Origin: Actinacidiphila glaucinigra
Lineage (GTDB): Bacteria; Actinomycetota; Actinomycetes; Streptomycetales; Streptomycetaceae
Direction: 5' to 3'
Assembly (NCBI RefSeq): GCF_900188405.1
Contig: NZ_FZOF01000025.1
Location: 74,125 to 138,124 of the forward strand
DNA length: 64,000 nt
The notes beneath the pieces were generated by a model that saw nothing but the letters and a program-made list of their open reading frames with translations, had not been told where the DNA came from and did no database searches. Both the position numbers and the translations under genes were made by a program. Position 1 is the stretch's first letter, and each line of letters opens with the position of its first letter. Below, in pieces: positions 7,702 through 19,972 of this stretch.

Positions 7702-8685
7702 ATGAAGCGCCACCTGATCTCGGCCGCCGACCTCACCCGTGACGACGCCCTCCTCGTGCTCGACACGGCGGAGGAGATGGCCCGCGTCGCCGACCGCCCC
7801 ATCAAGAAACTGCCGACCCTGCGCGGCCGCACGGTCGTCAACCTCTTCTTCGAGGACTCGACCCGCACCCGCATCTCCTTCGAGGCCGCCGCCAAGCGCC
7901 TGTCGGCCGACGTCATCAACTTCTCCGCCAAGGGTTCCTCGGTGTCCAAGGGCGAGTCCCTGAAGGACACCGCCCTCACCCTGGAGGCCATGGGCGCCGA
8001 CGCCGTCGTCATCCGCCACCACATGTCCGGCGCCCCGCACCGGCTGGCGTACTCCGACTGGATCGGCGGCAGCGTGGTCAACGCCGGCGACGGCACCCAC
8101 GAGCACCCCACGCAGGCGCTGCTGGACGCCTTCACCATGCGCCGCCACCTGTCCGGCCCCGGCCGCGACCTGGCCGGCCGCCGCATCACGATCGTCGGCG
8201 ACGTCCTGCACAGCCGGGTGGCCCGCTCCAATGTGCTGCTGCTGGGCACCCTCGGCGCCGAGGTCACCCTGGTGGCGCCGCCCACCCTGCTGCCGATCGG
8301 CGTCGAGGACTGGCCCTGCGAGGTCTCCTACGACCTGGACGCGGTGCTCGCCAAGTCCGACGCCGTGATGATGCTGCGCGTCCAGCGCGAGCGCATGAAC
8401 GCCGCCTTCTTCCCCACCGAGCGCGAGTACTCCCGCCGCTACGGCCTCGACGGCCTGCGCATGGCCGCGCTGCCCGAGCACGCCGTCGTGATGCACCCCG
8501 GCCCGATGAACCGCGGCATGGAGATCACCGCCGAGGTCGCCGACTCGCCGCGCTGCACCGCCGTCGAGCAGGTGAAGAACGGCGTCAGCATCCGCATGGC
8601 CGTGCTGTACCTGCTGCTCGGCGGCGCCGAGCCCGCCGTCTCCGCCCCCGCCCCCGCCCGCACCGAGGAGAACAACCAAGCATGA
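7702..8685 (+). CDS. pyrB: Aspartate carbamoyltransferase catalytic chain
   Basis: Joins carbamoyl phosphate and aspartate to give N-carbamoyl-aspartate, the committed step to UMP. The 327-residue protein has the carbamoyl-phosphate loop FFEDSTRTRISFE, the GDGTHEHPTQALLDAFT motif and a second-domain AVVMHPGPMNRG segment. A short alanine-proline tail ends the protein. No pyrI regulatory-chain gene is seen nearby. CGGAG lies about 8 bases before the ATG. The stop overlaps the pyrC start. Confidence 0.96.
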   Translation: MKRHLISAADLTRDDALLVLDTAEEMARVADRPIKKLPTLRGRTVVNLFFEDSTRTRISFEAAAKRLSADVINFSAKGSSVSKGESLKDTALTLEAMGADAVVIRHHMSGAPHRLAYSDWIGGSVVNAGDGTHEHPTQALLDAFTMRRHLSGPGRDLAGRRITIVGDVLHSRVARSNVLLLGTLGAEVTLVAPPTLLPIGVEDWPCEVSYDLDAVLAKSDAVMMLRVQRERMNAAFFPTEREYSRRYGLDGLRMAALPEHAVVMHPGPMNRGMEITAEVADSPRCTAVEQVKNGVSIRMAVLYLLLGGAEPAVSAPAPARTEENNQA

Positions 8686-9980
8686 GCGCGACCACGAAGA
8701 CCCTGATCCGCGGCGCGAGGATCCTCGGCGGAGAGCCGCAGGACGTCCTGATCGACGGCGAGACCATCGCCGAGGTCGGCCTGGACCTGACCGCCCCCGA
8801 GGGCGCCACCGTGGTCGAGGCCGACGGCAAGATCCTCCTGCCGGGCCTGGTGGACCTCCACACCCACCTGCGCGAGCCCGGCCGCGAGGACTCCGAGACC
8901 GTCCTCACGGGCACGCGGTCCGCCGCCGCGGGCGGCTACACCGCCGTCCACGCGATGGCCAACACCTTCCCCGTCGCCGACACAGCGGGTGTCGTCGAGC
9001 AGGTCTGGCGCCTCGGCCGCGAGCACGGCTACTGCGACGTCCAGCCGGTCGGCGCCGTCACGGTGGGCCTGGAGGGCAGGAAGCTCGCCGAACTCGGCGC
9101 GATGGCGGACTCCGCCGCCGGTGTGCGGGTCTTCTCCGACGACGGCAAGTGCGTGGACGACGCAGTGATCATGCGCCGCGCCCTGGAGTACGTGAAGGCC
9201 TTCGACGGCGTCGTCGCCCAGCACGCCCAGGAGCCCCGGCTGACCGAGGGCGCCCAGATGAACGAGGGCGTCGTCTCCGGCGAGCTGGGGCTGACCGGCT
9301 GGCCCGCCGTCGCCGAGGAGTCGATCATCGCCCGCGACGTGCTGCTCGCCGCGCACGTCGGCTCCCGCGTGCACATCTGCCACCTGTCCACGGCCGGCTC
9401 GGTCGAGATCGTCCGCTGGGCCAAGTCCAAGGGCTGGGACGTCACCGCCGAGGTCACCCCGCACCACCTGCTCCTCACCGACGAACTGGTGCGCACCTAC
9501 AACCCCGTCTACAAGGTCAACCCGCCGCTGCGCACCGAGGCCGACGTCATGGCGCTGCGCGAGGCGCTCGCCGACGGCACGATCGACTGCGTCGCCACCG
9601 ACCACGCCCCGCACCCGCACGAGGACAAGGACTGCGAGTGGGGCGCGGCGGCCATGGGCATGATCGGCCTGGAGACCGCGCTGTCGGTCGTCCAGCACGC
9701 CATGGTGGACACCGGCCTGCTCGACTGGGCCGGCGTTGCCGACCGGATGTCGTTCCGCCCCGCGGCCATCGGCCGCCTCTCCGGCCACGGACGGCCCGTC
9801 TCGGCTGGTGAGCCCGCGAACCTCACGCTGGTCGATCCGGCATACCGTGGTGAGGTGAATCCCGCGGGCTTCGCCTCCCGCAGCCGCAACACCCCTTACG
9901 AGGGTCTGGAGCTGCCGGGCCAGGTGTTCGCCACCTTCCTGCGGGGCAAGGCGACGGTCATGGACGGGAAGCTCTCGTGA
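8682..9980 (+). CDS. pyrC: Dihydroorotase
   Basis: Reversibly cyclises carbamoyl-aspartate to dihydroorotate with a two-metal amidohydrolase site. The 432-residue protein is class I length. Metal ligands are visible in DLHTHLREPG (HxH), in HICHLST (His), in TPHHL (His) and in the ATDHAPHP aspartate motif. The ATG overlaps the pyrB stop (ATGA), and the stop overlaps the GTG of the next gene, so translation through pyrB, pyrC and the embedded membrane protein is coupled. Confidence 0.96.
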   Translation: MSATTKTLIRGARILGGEPQDVLIDGETIAEVGLDLTAPEGATVVEADGKILLPGLVDLHTHLREPGREDSETVLTGTRSAAAGGYTAVHAMANTFPVADTAGVVEQVWRLGREHGYCDVQPVGAVTVGLEGRKLAELGAMADSAAGVRVFSDDGKCVDDAVIMRRALEYVKAFDGVVAQHAQEPRLTEGAQMNEGVVSGELGLTGWPAVAEESIIARDVLLAAHVGSRVHICHLSTAGSVEIVRWAKSKGWDVTAEVTPHHLLLTDELVRTYNPVYKVNPPLRTEADVMALREALADGTIDCVATDHAPHPHEDKDCEWGAAAMGMIGLETALSVVQHAMVDTGLLDWAGVADRMSFRPAAIGRLSGHGRPVSAGEPANLTLVDPAYRGEVNPAGFASRSRNTPYEGLELPGQVFATFLRGKATVMDGKLS

Positions 9981-10549
9981 CACCTCTGGTACTCATCGCG
10001 GCGGAGGGGAAGCAATCCGCCGAGGTCACTGACTGGTCGGCCCGCATCGGCTGGGTCGTCGGGCTGCTGCTCTTCATCGCCCTCGTCTACTGGCTGATGC
10101 GCCAGGGCTGGAAGTGGCGCGGCACCCTCCAGAGCGACCTGCCGGCCCTCCCCACCGCCCCCGAGGAGCCCGGCGAGCCCCGGCCCGCCCTGCTGACGAC
10201 CAGCGGCCGCTACCACGGCAGCACCACCGCCGGTCAGTGGCTGGACCGCATCGTCGCCCACGGGCTGGGCGTGCGCAGCCGGGTCGAGCTCACCCTCACC
10301 GACCGCGGACTGGACGTCGAGCGCACCGGCGCGCCGAGCTTCTTCGTCCCGGCCGCGAATCTGCGCGGCGCACGCCTCGACAAGGGCATCGCAGGCAAGG
10401 TCCTCACCGAGGGCGGCCTGCTGGTGGTCACCTGGGCGCACGGCGACCGGCTGATCGACTCCGGCTTCCGCTCGGACCACGCCGCCGAGCACGCCGCGTG
10501 GGTCGAGGCCCTGAACACTCTCACGCACGACCAGGAAGGCGCACGATGA
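9977..10549 (+). CDS. PH-like domain membrane protein embedded in the pyr operon
   Basis: Function not known. The 190-residue product has one membrane helix at about 24-41 (IGWVVGLLLFIALVYWLM), a proline-rich linker, and a soluble domain of about 120 residues that reads as a PH-like fold (beta-rich, ending in an amphipathic helix). The GTG start overlaps the pyrC stop and its own stop overlaps the carA ATG, so it is translated as part of the pyrimidine operon. It has no obvious catalytic motif. A role in tethering or tuning the carbamoyl-phosphate enzymes is only a guess. Confidence 0.85.
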   Translation: MTPLVLIAAEGKQSAEVTDWSARIGWVVGLLLFIALVYWLMRQGWKWRGTLQSDLPALPTAPEEPGEPRPALLTTSGRYHGSTTAGQWLDRIVAHGLGVRSRVELTLTDRGLDVERTGAPSFFVPAANLRGARLDKGIAGKVLTEGGLLVVTWAHGDRLIDSGFRSDHAAEHAAWVEALNTLTHDQEGAR

Positions 10550-11677
10550 CGACCTCCACCCAGCGGCCCGCGAGGGTCCCTGCCGTACTCGTCCTGGAGG
10601 ACGGCCGCACCTTCCGCGGCCGCGCCTACGGGGCCGTGGGGGAGACCTTCGGCGAGGCCGTCTTCTCCACCGGCATGACCGGCTACCAGGAGACCCTGAC
10701 GGACCCGTCATACCACCGGCAGGTCGTCGTCATGACCGCCCCCCACGTCGGCAACACCGGCGTCAACGACGAGGACCAGGAGTCCTCCCGCATCTGGGTG
10801 GCCGGGTACGTCGTCCGCGACCCCGCCCGTGTGCCGTCCAACTGGCGCTCCCGCCGCACCCTGGACGAGGAGCTGACCCGCCAGGGCGTCGTCGGCATCA
10901 GCGGCATCGACACCCGGGCGCTCACCCGTCACCTGCGCGAGCGCGGCGCCATGCGGGTCGGCATCTTCTCCGGCGACAAGGCGCGGGCCGACGAGGCCGC
11001 GCTGCTGGCCGCGGTGCAGGCCGTCCCCCAGATGAAGGGCGCCGACCTGTCGGCCGAGGTCGCCACCAAGGAGCCGTACGTCGTCCCGGCGATCGGCGAG
11101 AAGAAGTTCACCGTCGCCGCCATCGACCTCGGCATCAAGGGGATGACCCCGCAGCGCATGGCCGAACGCGGTATCGAGGTGCACGTGCTGCCCGCCGGCG
11201 CCACCCTGGACGAGGTCTACGCGGTCGGCCCCGACGGCGTCTTCCTCTCCAACGGCCCCGGCGACCCGGCCACCGCGGACCTGACCGTCATCCAGGGCGT
11301 CCTGGAGCGCAAGACCCCGCTGTTCGGCATCTGCTTCGGCAACCAGCTGCTCGGCCGCGCCGTCGGCTTCGGCACCTACAAGCTGAAGTACGGCCACCGC
11401 GGCATCAACCAGCCGGTGCAGGACCGTTCCACCGGCAAGGTCGAGGTCACCGCGCACAACCACGGCTTCGCCGTGGACGCGCCGCTCGACCAGGTCACCG
11501 ACACCCCCTACGGGCGGGTCGAGGTCTCCCACGTGTGTCTCAACGACGACGTGGTCGAGGGCCTGCGGCTGCTCGACACCCCCGCCTTCAGCGTCCAGTA
11601 CCACCCCGAGGCCGCCGCAGGTCCGCACGACGCCGCGTACCTGTTCGACCGCTTCGTGAAGCTCATGGAGGGCCAGC

Positions 11678-11685
<8 letters not shown>
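10546..11685 (+). CDS. carA: Carbamoyl-phosphate synthase small (glutaminase) chain
   Basis: Hydrolyses glutamine and passes ammonia to CarB. The 379-residue protein has the small-subunit N-domain (TGMTGYQETLTDPSY) and a class I glutamine amidotransferase domain. The nucleophile is in FGICFGNQLLG and the His-Glu pair in QYHPEAAAGPHD. The ATG at 10546 overlaps the stop of the membrane protein upstream, and carB begins inside its last eight bases. Its place inside the pyr operon means arginine and pyrimidine supply share this one unit. Confidence 0.96.
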
Positions 11686-14989
<3,304 letters not shown>

Positions 14990-14994
14990 GCACG

Positions 14995-15025
14995 AGAGGG
15001 GGACACCGATCCGGTGTCCCCCTCT
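14995..15025 (+). terminator. Hairpin between carB and pyrD
   Basis: A perfect 14-bp stem (14995-15008 with 15012-15025, arm AGAGGGGGACACCG) with an ATC loop begins five bases after the carB stop. It would stop or dampen transcription from pyrR-carB, so pyrD-pyrF may depend on partial read-through or on a further promoter that I cannot identify in the 39 bases left. Confidence 0.75.
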
Positions 15026-15064
15026 TCACGAGCCCCTCAGTTCGCCCGCCGTGGAAGGCCCCGC

Positions 15065-16180
15065 ATGTACTCCCTGCTGTTCAACCTGTTCTTCAAGCGC
15101 CTCGACCCCGAGCAGGCCCACCACCTCGCCTTCGGCTGGATCCGCCTCGCCGCCCGTATCCCCGTCCTGCGCACCTTCGCCGCCGCGCTGCTCGCCCCGC
15201 GGCACCCTGCGCTGCGCACCGAGGCGCTGGGCCGCCGGATGCACGGCCCCTTCGGGCTCGCCGCCGGCTTCGACAAGAACGCCGTCGGGATCGACGGGCT
15301 CACCATGCTCGGCTTCGACCACGTCGAGATCGGCACCGTCACCGCCCGGCCGCAGCCGGGCAACCCCAGGCAGCGGCTCTTCCGCCTGGTCGCCGACCGC
15401 GCCCTGATCAACCGCATGGGCTTCAACAACGAGGGCTCGGCCGCGGTCGCCGCGCGCCTGGCCGCCCGCAGGGCGGTCTTCCCGACCACGGTCGGCGTCA
15501 ACATCGGCAAGACCAAGGTCGTCCCGGAGGAGGAGGCGGTCGCCGACTACGTGACCTCCACCGAGCGGCTCGCCGGGCACGCCGACTACCTCGTCGTCAA
15601 CGTCTCCTCGCCGAACACCCCGGGACTGCGCAACCTGCAGGCCGTCGACCACCTGCGTCCCCTGCTCAGCGCCGTGCGCGAGGCCGCCGACCGCAGCGTC
15701 ACCGGCCGCCGCGTCCCCCTGCTGGTCAAGATCGCCCCCGACCTCGCCGACGAGGACGTGGACGCCGTCGCCGACCTCGCCCTCGAACTCGGCCTGGACG
15801 GCATCATCGCCACCAACACCACCGTCGCCCGCGACGGCCTCGGCCTGCGCTCGGACGCCTCGCTGGTCAAGGAGACCGGCGGCCTGTCCGGCGCCCCCCT
15901 CAAGGAACGCTCCCTGGAGGTGCTGCGCCGTCTGTACGCCCGCGTCGGCGACCGCATCACCCTCGTCGGGGTGGGCGGGGTCGAGACCGCCGAGGACGTC
16001 TGGCAGCGCATCCTGGCCGGCGCCACCCTCGTGCAGGGCTACAGCGCCTTCGTCTACCGGGGCCCCTTCTGGTGCCGCACGATCCACCGGGACCTCGCCG
16101 CCCTGCTGCAGGCCAGCCCGTACGCCACCCTCGCCGACGCCGTCGGCGCCGAGACCCGGAAGGCAGCCACCCCGCGATGA
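15065..16180 (+). CDS. pyrD: Dihydroorotate dehydrogenase (quinone), class 2
   Basis: FMN enzyme at the membrane that oxidises dihydroorotate to orotate and passes electrons to quinone. The 371-residue length, the N-terminal amphipathic stretch (MYSLLFNLFFKRLDPEQAHH) and the serine base in NVSSPNTPGLR mark class 2. FMN contacts are seen in AAGFDKN and in VGVGGVETAEDVW. GGAAGG precedes the ATG by 7 bases. The stop overlaps the pyrF start. Confidence 0.96.
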   Translation: MYSLLFNLFFKRLDPEQAHHLAFGWIRLAARIPVLRTFAAALLAPRHPALRTEALGRRMHGPFGLAAGFDKNAVGIDGLTMLGFDHVEIGTVTARPQPGNPRQRLFRLVADRALINRMGFNNEGSAAVAARLAARRAVFPTTVGVNIGKTKVVPEEEAVADYVTSTERLAGHADYLVVNVSSPNTPGLRNLQAVDHLRPLLSAVREAADRSVTGRRVPLLVKIAPDLADEDVDAVADLALELGLDGIIATNTTVARDGLGLRSDASLVKETGGLSGAPLKERSLEVLRRLYARVGDRITLVGVGGVETAEDVWQRILAGATLVQGYSAFVYRGPFWCRTIHRDLAALLQASPYATLADAVGAETRKAATPR

Positions 16181-17010
16181 ATCCCGAGCCCTTCGGCGCC
16201 AGGCTGCGCCGCGCCATGGACACCCGTGGGCCGCTCTGCGTCGGCATCGACCCGCACTCCTCCCTGCTCTCCGCCTGGGGCCTGCAGGACGACGTCGCCG
16301 GCCTGGAGCGCTTCACCCGCACCGTGGTGGAGGCGCTGGCCGACCGGGTCGCCGTCCTCAAGCCGCAGAGCGCCTTCTTCGAGCGCTTCGGCTCCCGCGG
16401 CATCGCCGTCCTGGAGGCGGCCGTCGCCGAGGCCCGCGCGGCCGGCGCCCTGGTGCTGATGGACGCCAAGCGCGGCGACATCGGCTCCACCATGGCCGCG
16501 TACGCCGCCACCTACCTCGATCCCGCCTCGTCGCTCTTCTCGGACGCGGTCACCGTCAGCCCGTACCTGGGGTTCGGCTCGCTGCGCCCCGCCCTGGACG
16601 CCGCCCGGGCGAGCGGCAGCGGCGTCTTCGTGCTCGCCCTGACCTCCAATCCGGAGGGCGCGGAAGTGCAGCGGTCAACCGCGGCGGGCGGCGCGTCCCT
16701 CGCCCAGGTGATGCTGAACCACATCGCGGCCGAGAACGAGGGTGACGTGCCGCTCGGATCGGTCGGCGCCGTCGTCGGCGCGACGCTCGGCGAGGCGGGT
16801 GTGGACCTGGCCGTGAACGGGCCCCTCCTCGCCCCCGGGATCGGTGCCCAGGGGGCCACCGCGGCCGACCTCCCCAGGGTGTTCGGGGACGCCGTGCGCA
16901 ATGTCGTGCCGAGCGTCAGCAGGGGTGTCCTCAAGCTCGGACCGTCCGTCGCGGCGCTCCGCGAAGCGGCCGAAAGGGAGGCCGCGGAACTGGCCTCGGT
17001 CGTCAAGTAG
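16177..17010 (+). CDS. pyrF: Orotidine 5'-phosphate decarboxylase
   Basis: Decarboxylates OMP to UMP, the end of the pathway. The 277-residue protein belongs to the longer type 2 (actinobacterial) group: GIDPHSSLL near the start and the catalytic DAKRGDIGSTMAAYA motif, whose Asp-Lys-Asp set is conserved. The ATG overlaps the pyrD stop (ATGA). A hairpin 37 bases after the stop ends the operon. Confidence 0.96.
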   Translation: MNPEPFGARLRRAMDTRGPLCVGIDPHSSLLSAWGLQDDVAGLERFTRTVVEALADRVAVLKPQSAFFERFGSRGIAVLEAAVAEARAAGALVLMDAKRGDIGSTMAAYAATYLDPASSLFSDAVTVSPYLGFGSLRPALDAARASGSGVFVLALTSNPEGAEVQRSTAAGGASLAQVMLNHIAAENEGDVPLGSVGAVVGATLGEAGVDLAVNGPLLAPGIGAQGATAADLPRVFGDAVRNVVPSVSRGVLKLGPSVAALREAAEREAAELASVVK

Positions 17011-17047
17011 CGGTCAAGACGTCCGGAAACCTGCGCAGATTTGTCCC

Positions 17048-17083
17048 AAAAGTCCTGGTCGGTTGACGCTGACCAGGACTTTT
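17048..17083 (+). terminator. Terminator of the pyr operon
   Basis: A perfect 13-bp stem (17048-17060 with 17071-17083, arm AAAAGTCCTGGTC) with a 10-base loop is followed by TTCTTGTTT. The A-rich base of the stem and T-rich tail make it closer to a classic intrinsic terminator than the other hairpins here. Confidence 0.85.
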
Positions 17084-17234
17084 CTTCTTGTTTGCGCTGA
17101 CTGCGGCCGCTGGGGCCGCTAGTCTCCGACGAGAGCGCGCAAGGTGCGCGTTTCACGTTGCCCCTGCAGGTGGGGGGCGACTAGGTTCCACACCGGTCCG
17201 TATCCGACAGTTCTACTTCCGAGGTGACGTAGGC

Positions 17235-17558
17235 GTGGCTCTTCCGCCCCTTACCCCTGAACAGCGCGCTGCCGCGCTCGAGAAGGCCGCCGCGGCTCGC
17301 CGGGAGCGCGCCGAGGTCAAGAATCGGCTCAAGCACTCCGGCGCCTCGCTGCACGAGGTCATCAAGCAGGGCCAGGAGAACGACGTCATCGGCAAGATGA
17401 AGGTCTCCGCCCTCCTGGAGTCCCTGCCCGGCGTGGGCAAGGTCCGCGCCAAGCAGATCATGGAGCGGCTCGGCATCTCCGAGAGCCGCCGGGTCCGCGG
17501 GCTCGGCTCCAACCAGATCGCATCCCTGGAGCGCGAGTTCGGCAGCCCCGCTGTCTGA
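17235..17558 (+). CDS. Streptomyces integration host factor (sIHF)
   Basis: Nucleoid-associated protein unique to actinobacteria, binding DNA without sequence specificity and affecting topology, development and antibiotic production. The 107-residue protein has the basic N-terminal helix (LEKAAAARRERAEVKNRLK) and a helix-two-turn-helix region with LPGVGKVRAKQIMERLGI, as in sIHF and mycobacterial mIHF. The GTG at 17235 follows GAGGTGA and gives the known family start; the upstream in-frame extension lies in the leader and is not family-like. A short hairpin at 17560-17581 follows. Confidence 0.94.
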   Translation: MALPPLTPEQRAAALEKAAAARRERAEVKNRLKHSGASLHEVIKQGQENDVIGKMKVSALLESLPGVGKVRAKQIMERLGISESRRVRGLGSNQIASLEREFGSPAV

Positions 17559-17584
17559 CGTTCCCAGCACCCTCCGGGAACCGG

Positions 17585-17590
17585 GATAAT
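17585..17590 (+). promoter_or_regulatory. -10 element for gmk (leaderless)
   Basis: GATAAT at 17585-17590 stands six bases before the gmk ATG. With no ribosome binding site between, the gmk transcript probably begins at or next to the start codon. A -35 is weak (TTCCCA at 17561-17566, 18-base spacer). Confidence 0.5.
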
Positions 17591-17596
17591 CGCTCC

Positions 17597-18154
17597 ATGA
17601 GTGAACGTCCGCGGCTGACCGTGCTCTCCGGCCCCTCGGGGGTCGGCAAGAGCACGGTCGTCGCTCATATGCGCACAGTCCACCCCGAGGTGTGGCTCTC
17701 CGTCTCGGCCACCACCCGCAGGCCCCGCCCCGGTGAGGAACACGGGGTGCACTACTACTTCGTCGAGAACGACGAGTTCGACAAGCTCGTCGCCAACGGC
17801 GAACTGCTGGAGTGGGCCGAATTCGCGGGGAACCGGTACGGCACACCGCGCCAGGCGGTGCTGGCGCGCCTTGAGGCCGGCGAGCCGGTCCTGCTGGAGA
17901 TCGACCTGCAGGGCGCCCGCCAGGTCCGGGAGTCGATGCCCGAGGCACAGCTGATCTTCCTCGCGCCGCCGAGCTGGGACGAGCTGGTCCGCCGGCTCAC
18001 CGGCCGGGGCACCGAGGCGCCCGAGGTCATCGAGCGCCGGCTGGAGGCCGCGCGGGTCGAGCTGGCGGCCGAGCCGGAGTTCGACACCACCCTGGTGAAC
18101 ACCTCTGTCGAGGACGTCGCGCGCGAGCTGCTAGCCTTGATGGCCGTAGTCTGA
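17597..18154 (+). CDS. gmk: Guanylate kinase
   Basis: Phosphorylates GMP to GDP with ATP. The 185-residue protein has the P-loop GPSGVGKST near residues 11-19, the GMP-binding SATTRRPRPGEEHGVHYYFV segment and EIDLQGARQV. Normal length for bacterial Gmk. It is followed 29 bases later by rpoZ, an order that is common in bacteria and links guanine nucleotide supply with the omega subunit. Confidence 0.96.
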   Translation: MSERPRLTVLSGPSGVGKSTVVAHMRTVHPEVWLSVSATTRRPRPGEEHGVHYYFVENDEFDKLVANGELLEWAEFAGNRYGTPRQAVLARLEAGEPVLLEIDLQGARQVRESMPEAQLIFLAPPSWDELVRRLTGRGTEAPEVIERRLEAARVELAAEPEFDTTLVNTSVEDVARELLALMAVV

Positions 18155-18183
18155 TCTTTTTGCACCCAATCGGAAGGTAGAGC

Positions 18184-18456
18184 GTGTCCTCTTCCATCAC
18201 CACGCCCGAGGGCATCATCAACCCGCCGATCGACGAGCTGCTCGAGGCCACCGACTCGAAGTACAGCCTCGTGATCTACGCGGCCAAGCGTGCCCGTCAG
18301 ATCAACGCCTACTACTCGCAGCTCGGCGAGGGCCTGCTCGAGTACGTCGGCCCGCTCGTGGACACCCACGTGCACGAGAAGCCGCTGTCGATCGCGCTGC
18401 GCGAGATCAACGCGGGTCTGCTGACCTCCGAGGCCGTCGAGGGCCCGGTCCAGTAA
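18184..18456 (+). CDS. rpoZ: RNA polymerase omega subunit
   Basis: Helps assemble and stabilise RNA polymerase by clamping the beta-prime C-terminus. The 90-residue protein has the family core NPPIDELLEATDSKYSLVIYA and KRARQINAYY. The GTG start is preceded by GGAAGG at good spacing. A terminator begins 17 bases after the stop, so gmk-rpoZ is one unit. Confidence 0.95.
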   Translation: MSSSITTPEGIINPPIDELLEATDSKYSLVIYAAKRARQINAYYSQLGEGLLEYVGPLVDTHVHEKPLSIALREINAGLLTSEAVEGPVQ

Positions 18457-18473
18457 CCGCGCCCACGCGTCAG

Positions 18474-18510
18474 ACCACGGGCCCGGCGGTACGACCGCCG
18501 GGCCCGTGGT
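18474..18510 (+). terminator. Terminator after rpoZ
   Basis: A perfect 17-bp stem (18474-18490 with 18494-18510, core CACGGGCCCGGCGGT) with an ACG loop. It is one of the strongest hairpins in the window. A TAGTAC hexamer at 18522-18527 just beyond may be the -10 of coaBC. Confidence 0.85.
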
Positions 18511-18559
18511 GTGTCATGGGGTAGTACGCACCACGGTCCAACACAGCGCGGGAGAGGCG

Positions 18560-19768
18560 ATGGGGAAGCCACAGGTCGTCCTGGGCGTGAGCGGCGGGAT
18601 CGCCGCCTACAAGGCATGCGAGCTGCTGCGCCGGTTCACCGAGTCGGGACACGACGTACGCGTCGTGCCCACCGCCTCGGCGCTGCACTTCGTCGGTGAG
18701 GCCACCTGGTCGGCGCTGTCGGGCAACCCCGTCTCGACCGAGGTGTGGGAGAGCGTCCACGAGGTGCCGCACGTGCGCATCGGGCAGGGCGCGGACCTCG
18801 TCGTGGTCGCCCCGGCCACCGCCGACGTGCTCGCCAAGGCGGCCCACGGTCTCGCCGACGACCTGCTGACCAACACCCTGCTCACCGCGCGCTGTCCCGT
18901 GGTGTTCGTGCCCGCCATGCACACCGAGATGTGGGAGCACGCCGCCACCCAGGAGAACGTGGCGACGCTGCGCCGCCGCGGCGCCATCGTGCTGGAACCC
19001 GCGGTCGGCCGCCTCACCGGCGTCGACACCGGCAAGGGCCGGCTGCCCGAGCCCGCCGAGATCTTCGAGGCCTGCCGCAGGGTGCTGCTGCGCGGCCCGC
19101 GCGCACTGGAGACCGACCTGGCCGGACGCCACGTCGTCATCAGCGCCGGAGGCACCCGCGAGCCCCTCGACCCGGTCCGCTACCTGGGGAACCGCTCCTC
19201 CGGCAAGCAGGGCTACGCCCTCGCCCGTACGGCCCTGGCCCGGGGCGCCAGGGTCACCCTGGTCTCCGCCAACACCGGCCTCGCCGACCCTGCGGGGGCG
19301 GACGTGGTGCGCGTCGGGACGGCGGTGCAGCTGCGCGAGGCGGTGCTGAAGGCCGCGTCCGACGCCGACGTGGTGGTGATGGCGGCGGCCGTCGCGGACT
19401 TCCGTCCGGCGCGGTACGCCGAGGGCAAGATCAAGAAGAAGGACGGCGAGGAGCCCGCGCCCGTGGAACTGGTGCGCAACCCCGACGTGCTCGCCGAGCT
19501 CTCAGCCGAACGGCCGCACCCCGCGCAGATCGTCGTGGGCTTCGCCGCCGAGACCGACGACGTCCTGGCCAACGGCCGTGCCAAGCTCGCCCGCAAGGGC
19601 TGCGACCTGCTGGTCGTCAACGAGGTGGGCGACCACAAGGCTTTCGGGTCGGAGGAGAACGAGGCCGTCGTGCTCGGCGCCGACGGCACCGAGACCGCCG
19701 TGCCGTACGGGCCGAAAGAGGCCCTGGCGGAGCAGGTGTGGGACCTGGTCGCGGCCCGGCTGAGCTGA
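18560..19768 (+). CDS. coaBC: Bifunctional CoaBC (phosphopantothenoylcysteine decarboxylase / phosphopantothenate-cysteine ligase)
   Basis: Two steps of coenzyme A synthesis in one 402-residue chain. The N-domain (to about 185) is the FMN decarboxylase, with LGVSGGIAAYKACELLR and the PAMHTEMW segment. The C-domain is the CTP-dependent ligase, with SAGGTREPLDPVRYLGNRS, AAAVADFRP and KIKKKDGE. The ATG at 18560 follows GGGAGAGG. An in-frame GTG upstream at 18506 would start inside the rpoZ terminator and is rejected. Confidence 0.95.
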   Translation: MGKPQVVLGVSGGIAAYKACELLRRFTESGHDVRVVPTASALHFVGEATWSALSGNPVSTEVWESVHEVPHVRIGQGADLVVVAPATADVLAKAAHGLADDLLTNTLLTARCPVVFVPAMHTEMWEHAATQENVATLRRRGAIVLEPAVGRLTGVDTGKGRLPEPAEIFEACRRVLLRGPRALETDLAGRHVVISAGGTREPLDPVRYLGNRSSGKQGYALARTALARGARVTLVSANTGLADPAGADVVRVGTAVQLREAVLKAASDADVVVMAAAVADFRPARYAEGKIKKKDGEEPAPVELVRNPDVLAELSAERPHPAQIVVGFAAETDDVLANGRAKLARKGCDLLVVNEVGDHKAFGSEENEAVVLGADGTETAVPYGPKEALAEQVWDLVAARLS

Positions 19769-19773
19769 CGACA

Positions 19774-19816
19774 CTTCGGGACGGTGCGTGTGAGCTACTG
19801 GCGTTCCGTCCCGAGG
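19774..19816 (+). terminator. Possible terminator or leader hairpin before metK
   Basis: An 11-bp stem with one G-U pair (19774-19784 with 19806-19816) and a 21-base loop begins five bases after the coaBC stop. It may end coaBC transcripts or lie in a metK leader. I see no SAM riboswitch consensus in the 204-base gap. Confidence 0.45.
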
Positions 19817-19972
19817 TGATGCACAGTGTCGCAGGTCACGGCATATCCAAGGTGCGAGATGCCGTGTCCCTGCGCATGAGTCGGACGATAAACTGAGCCA
19901 TGGCCCGCCGGGCGCAGCCCCGCGCGAGCCGCCAATGATCAGCCAGCAGCCGCTGCAACCCCAGGGAGCGAT

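Noticed and set aside
19769..19972. SAM riboswitch before metK
   Set aside because: The gap has one imperfect hairpin but none of the conserved SAM-I, SAM-II or SAM-IV core blocks that I can recognise.
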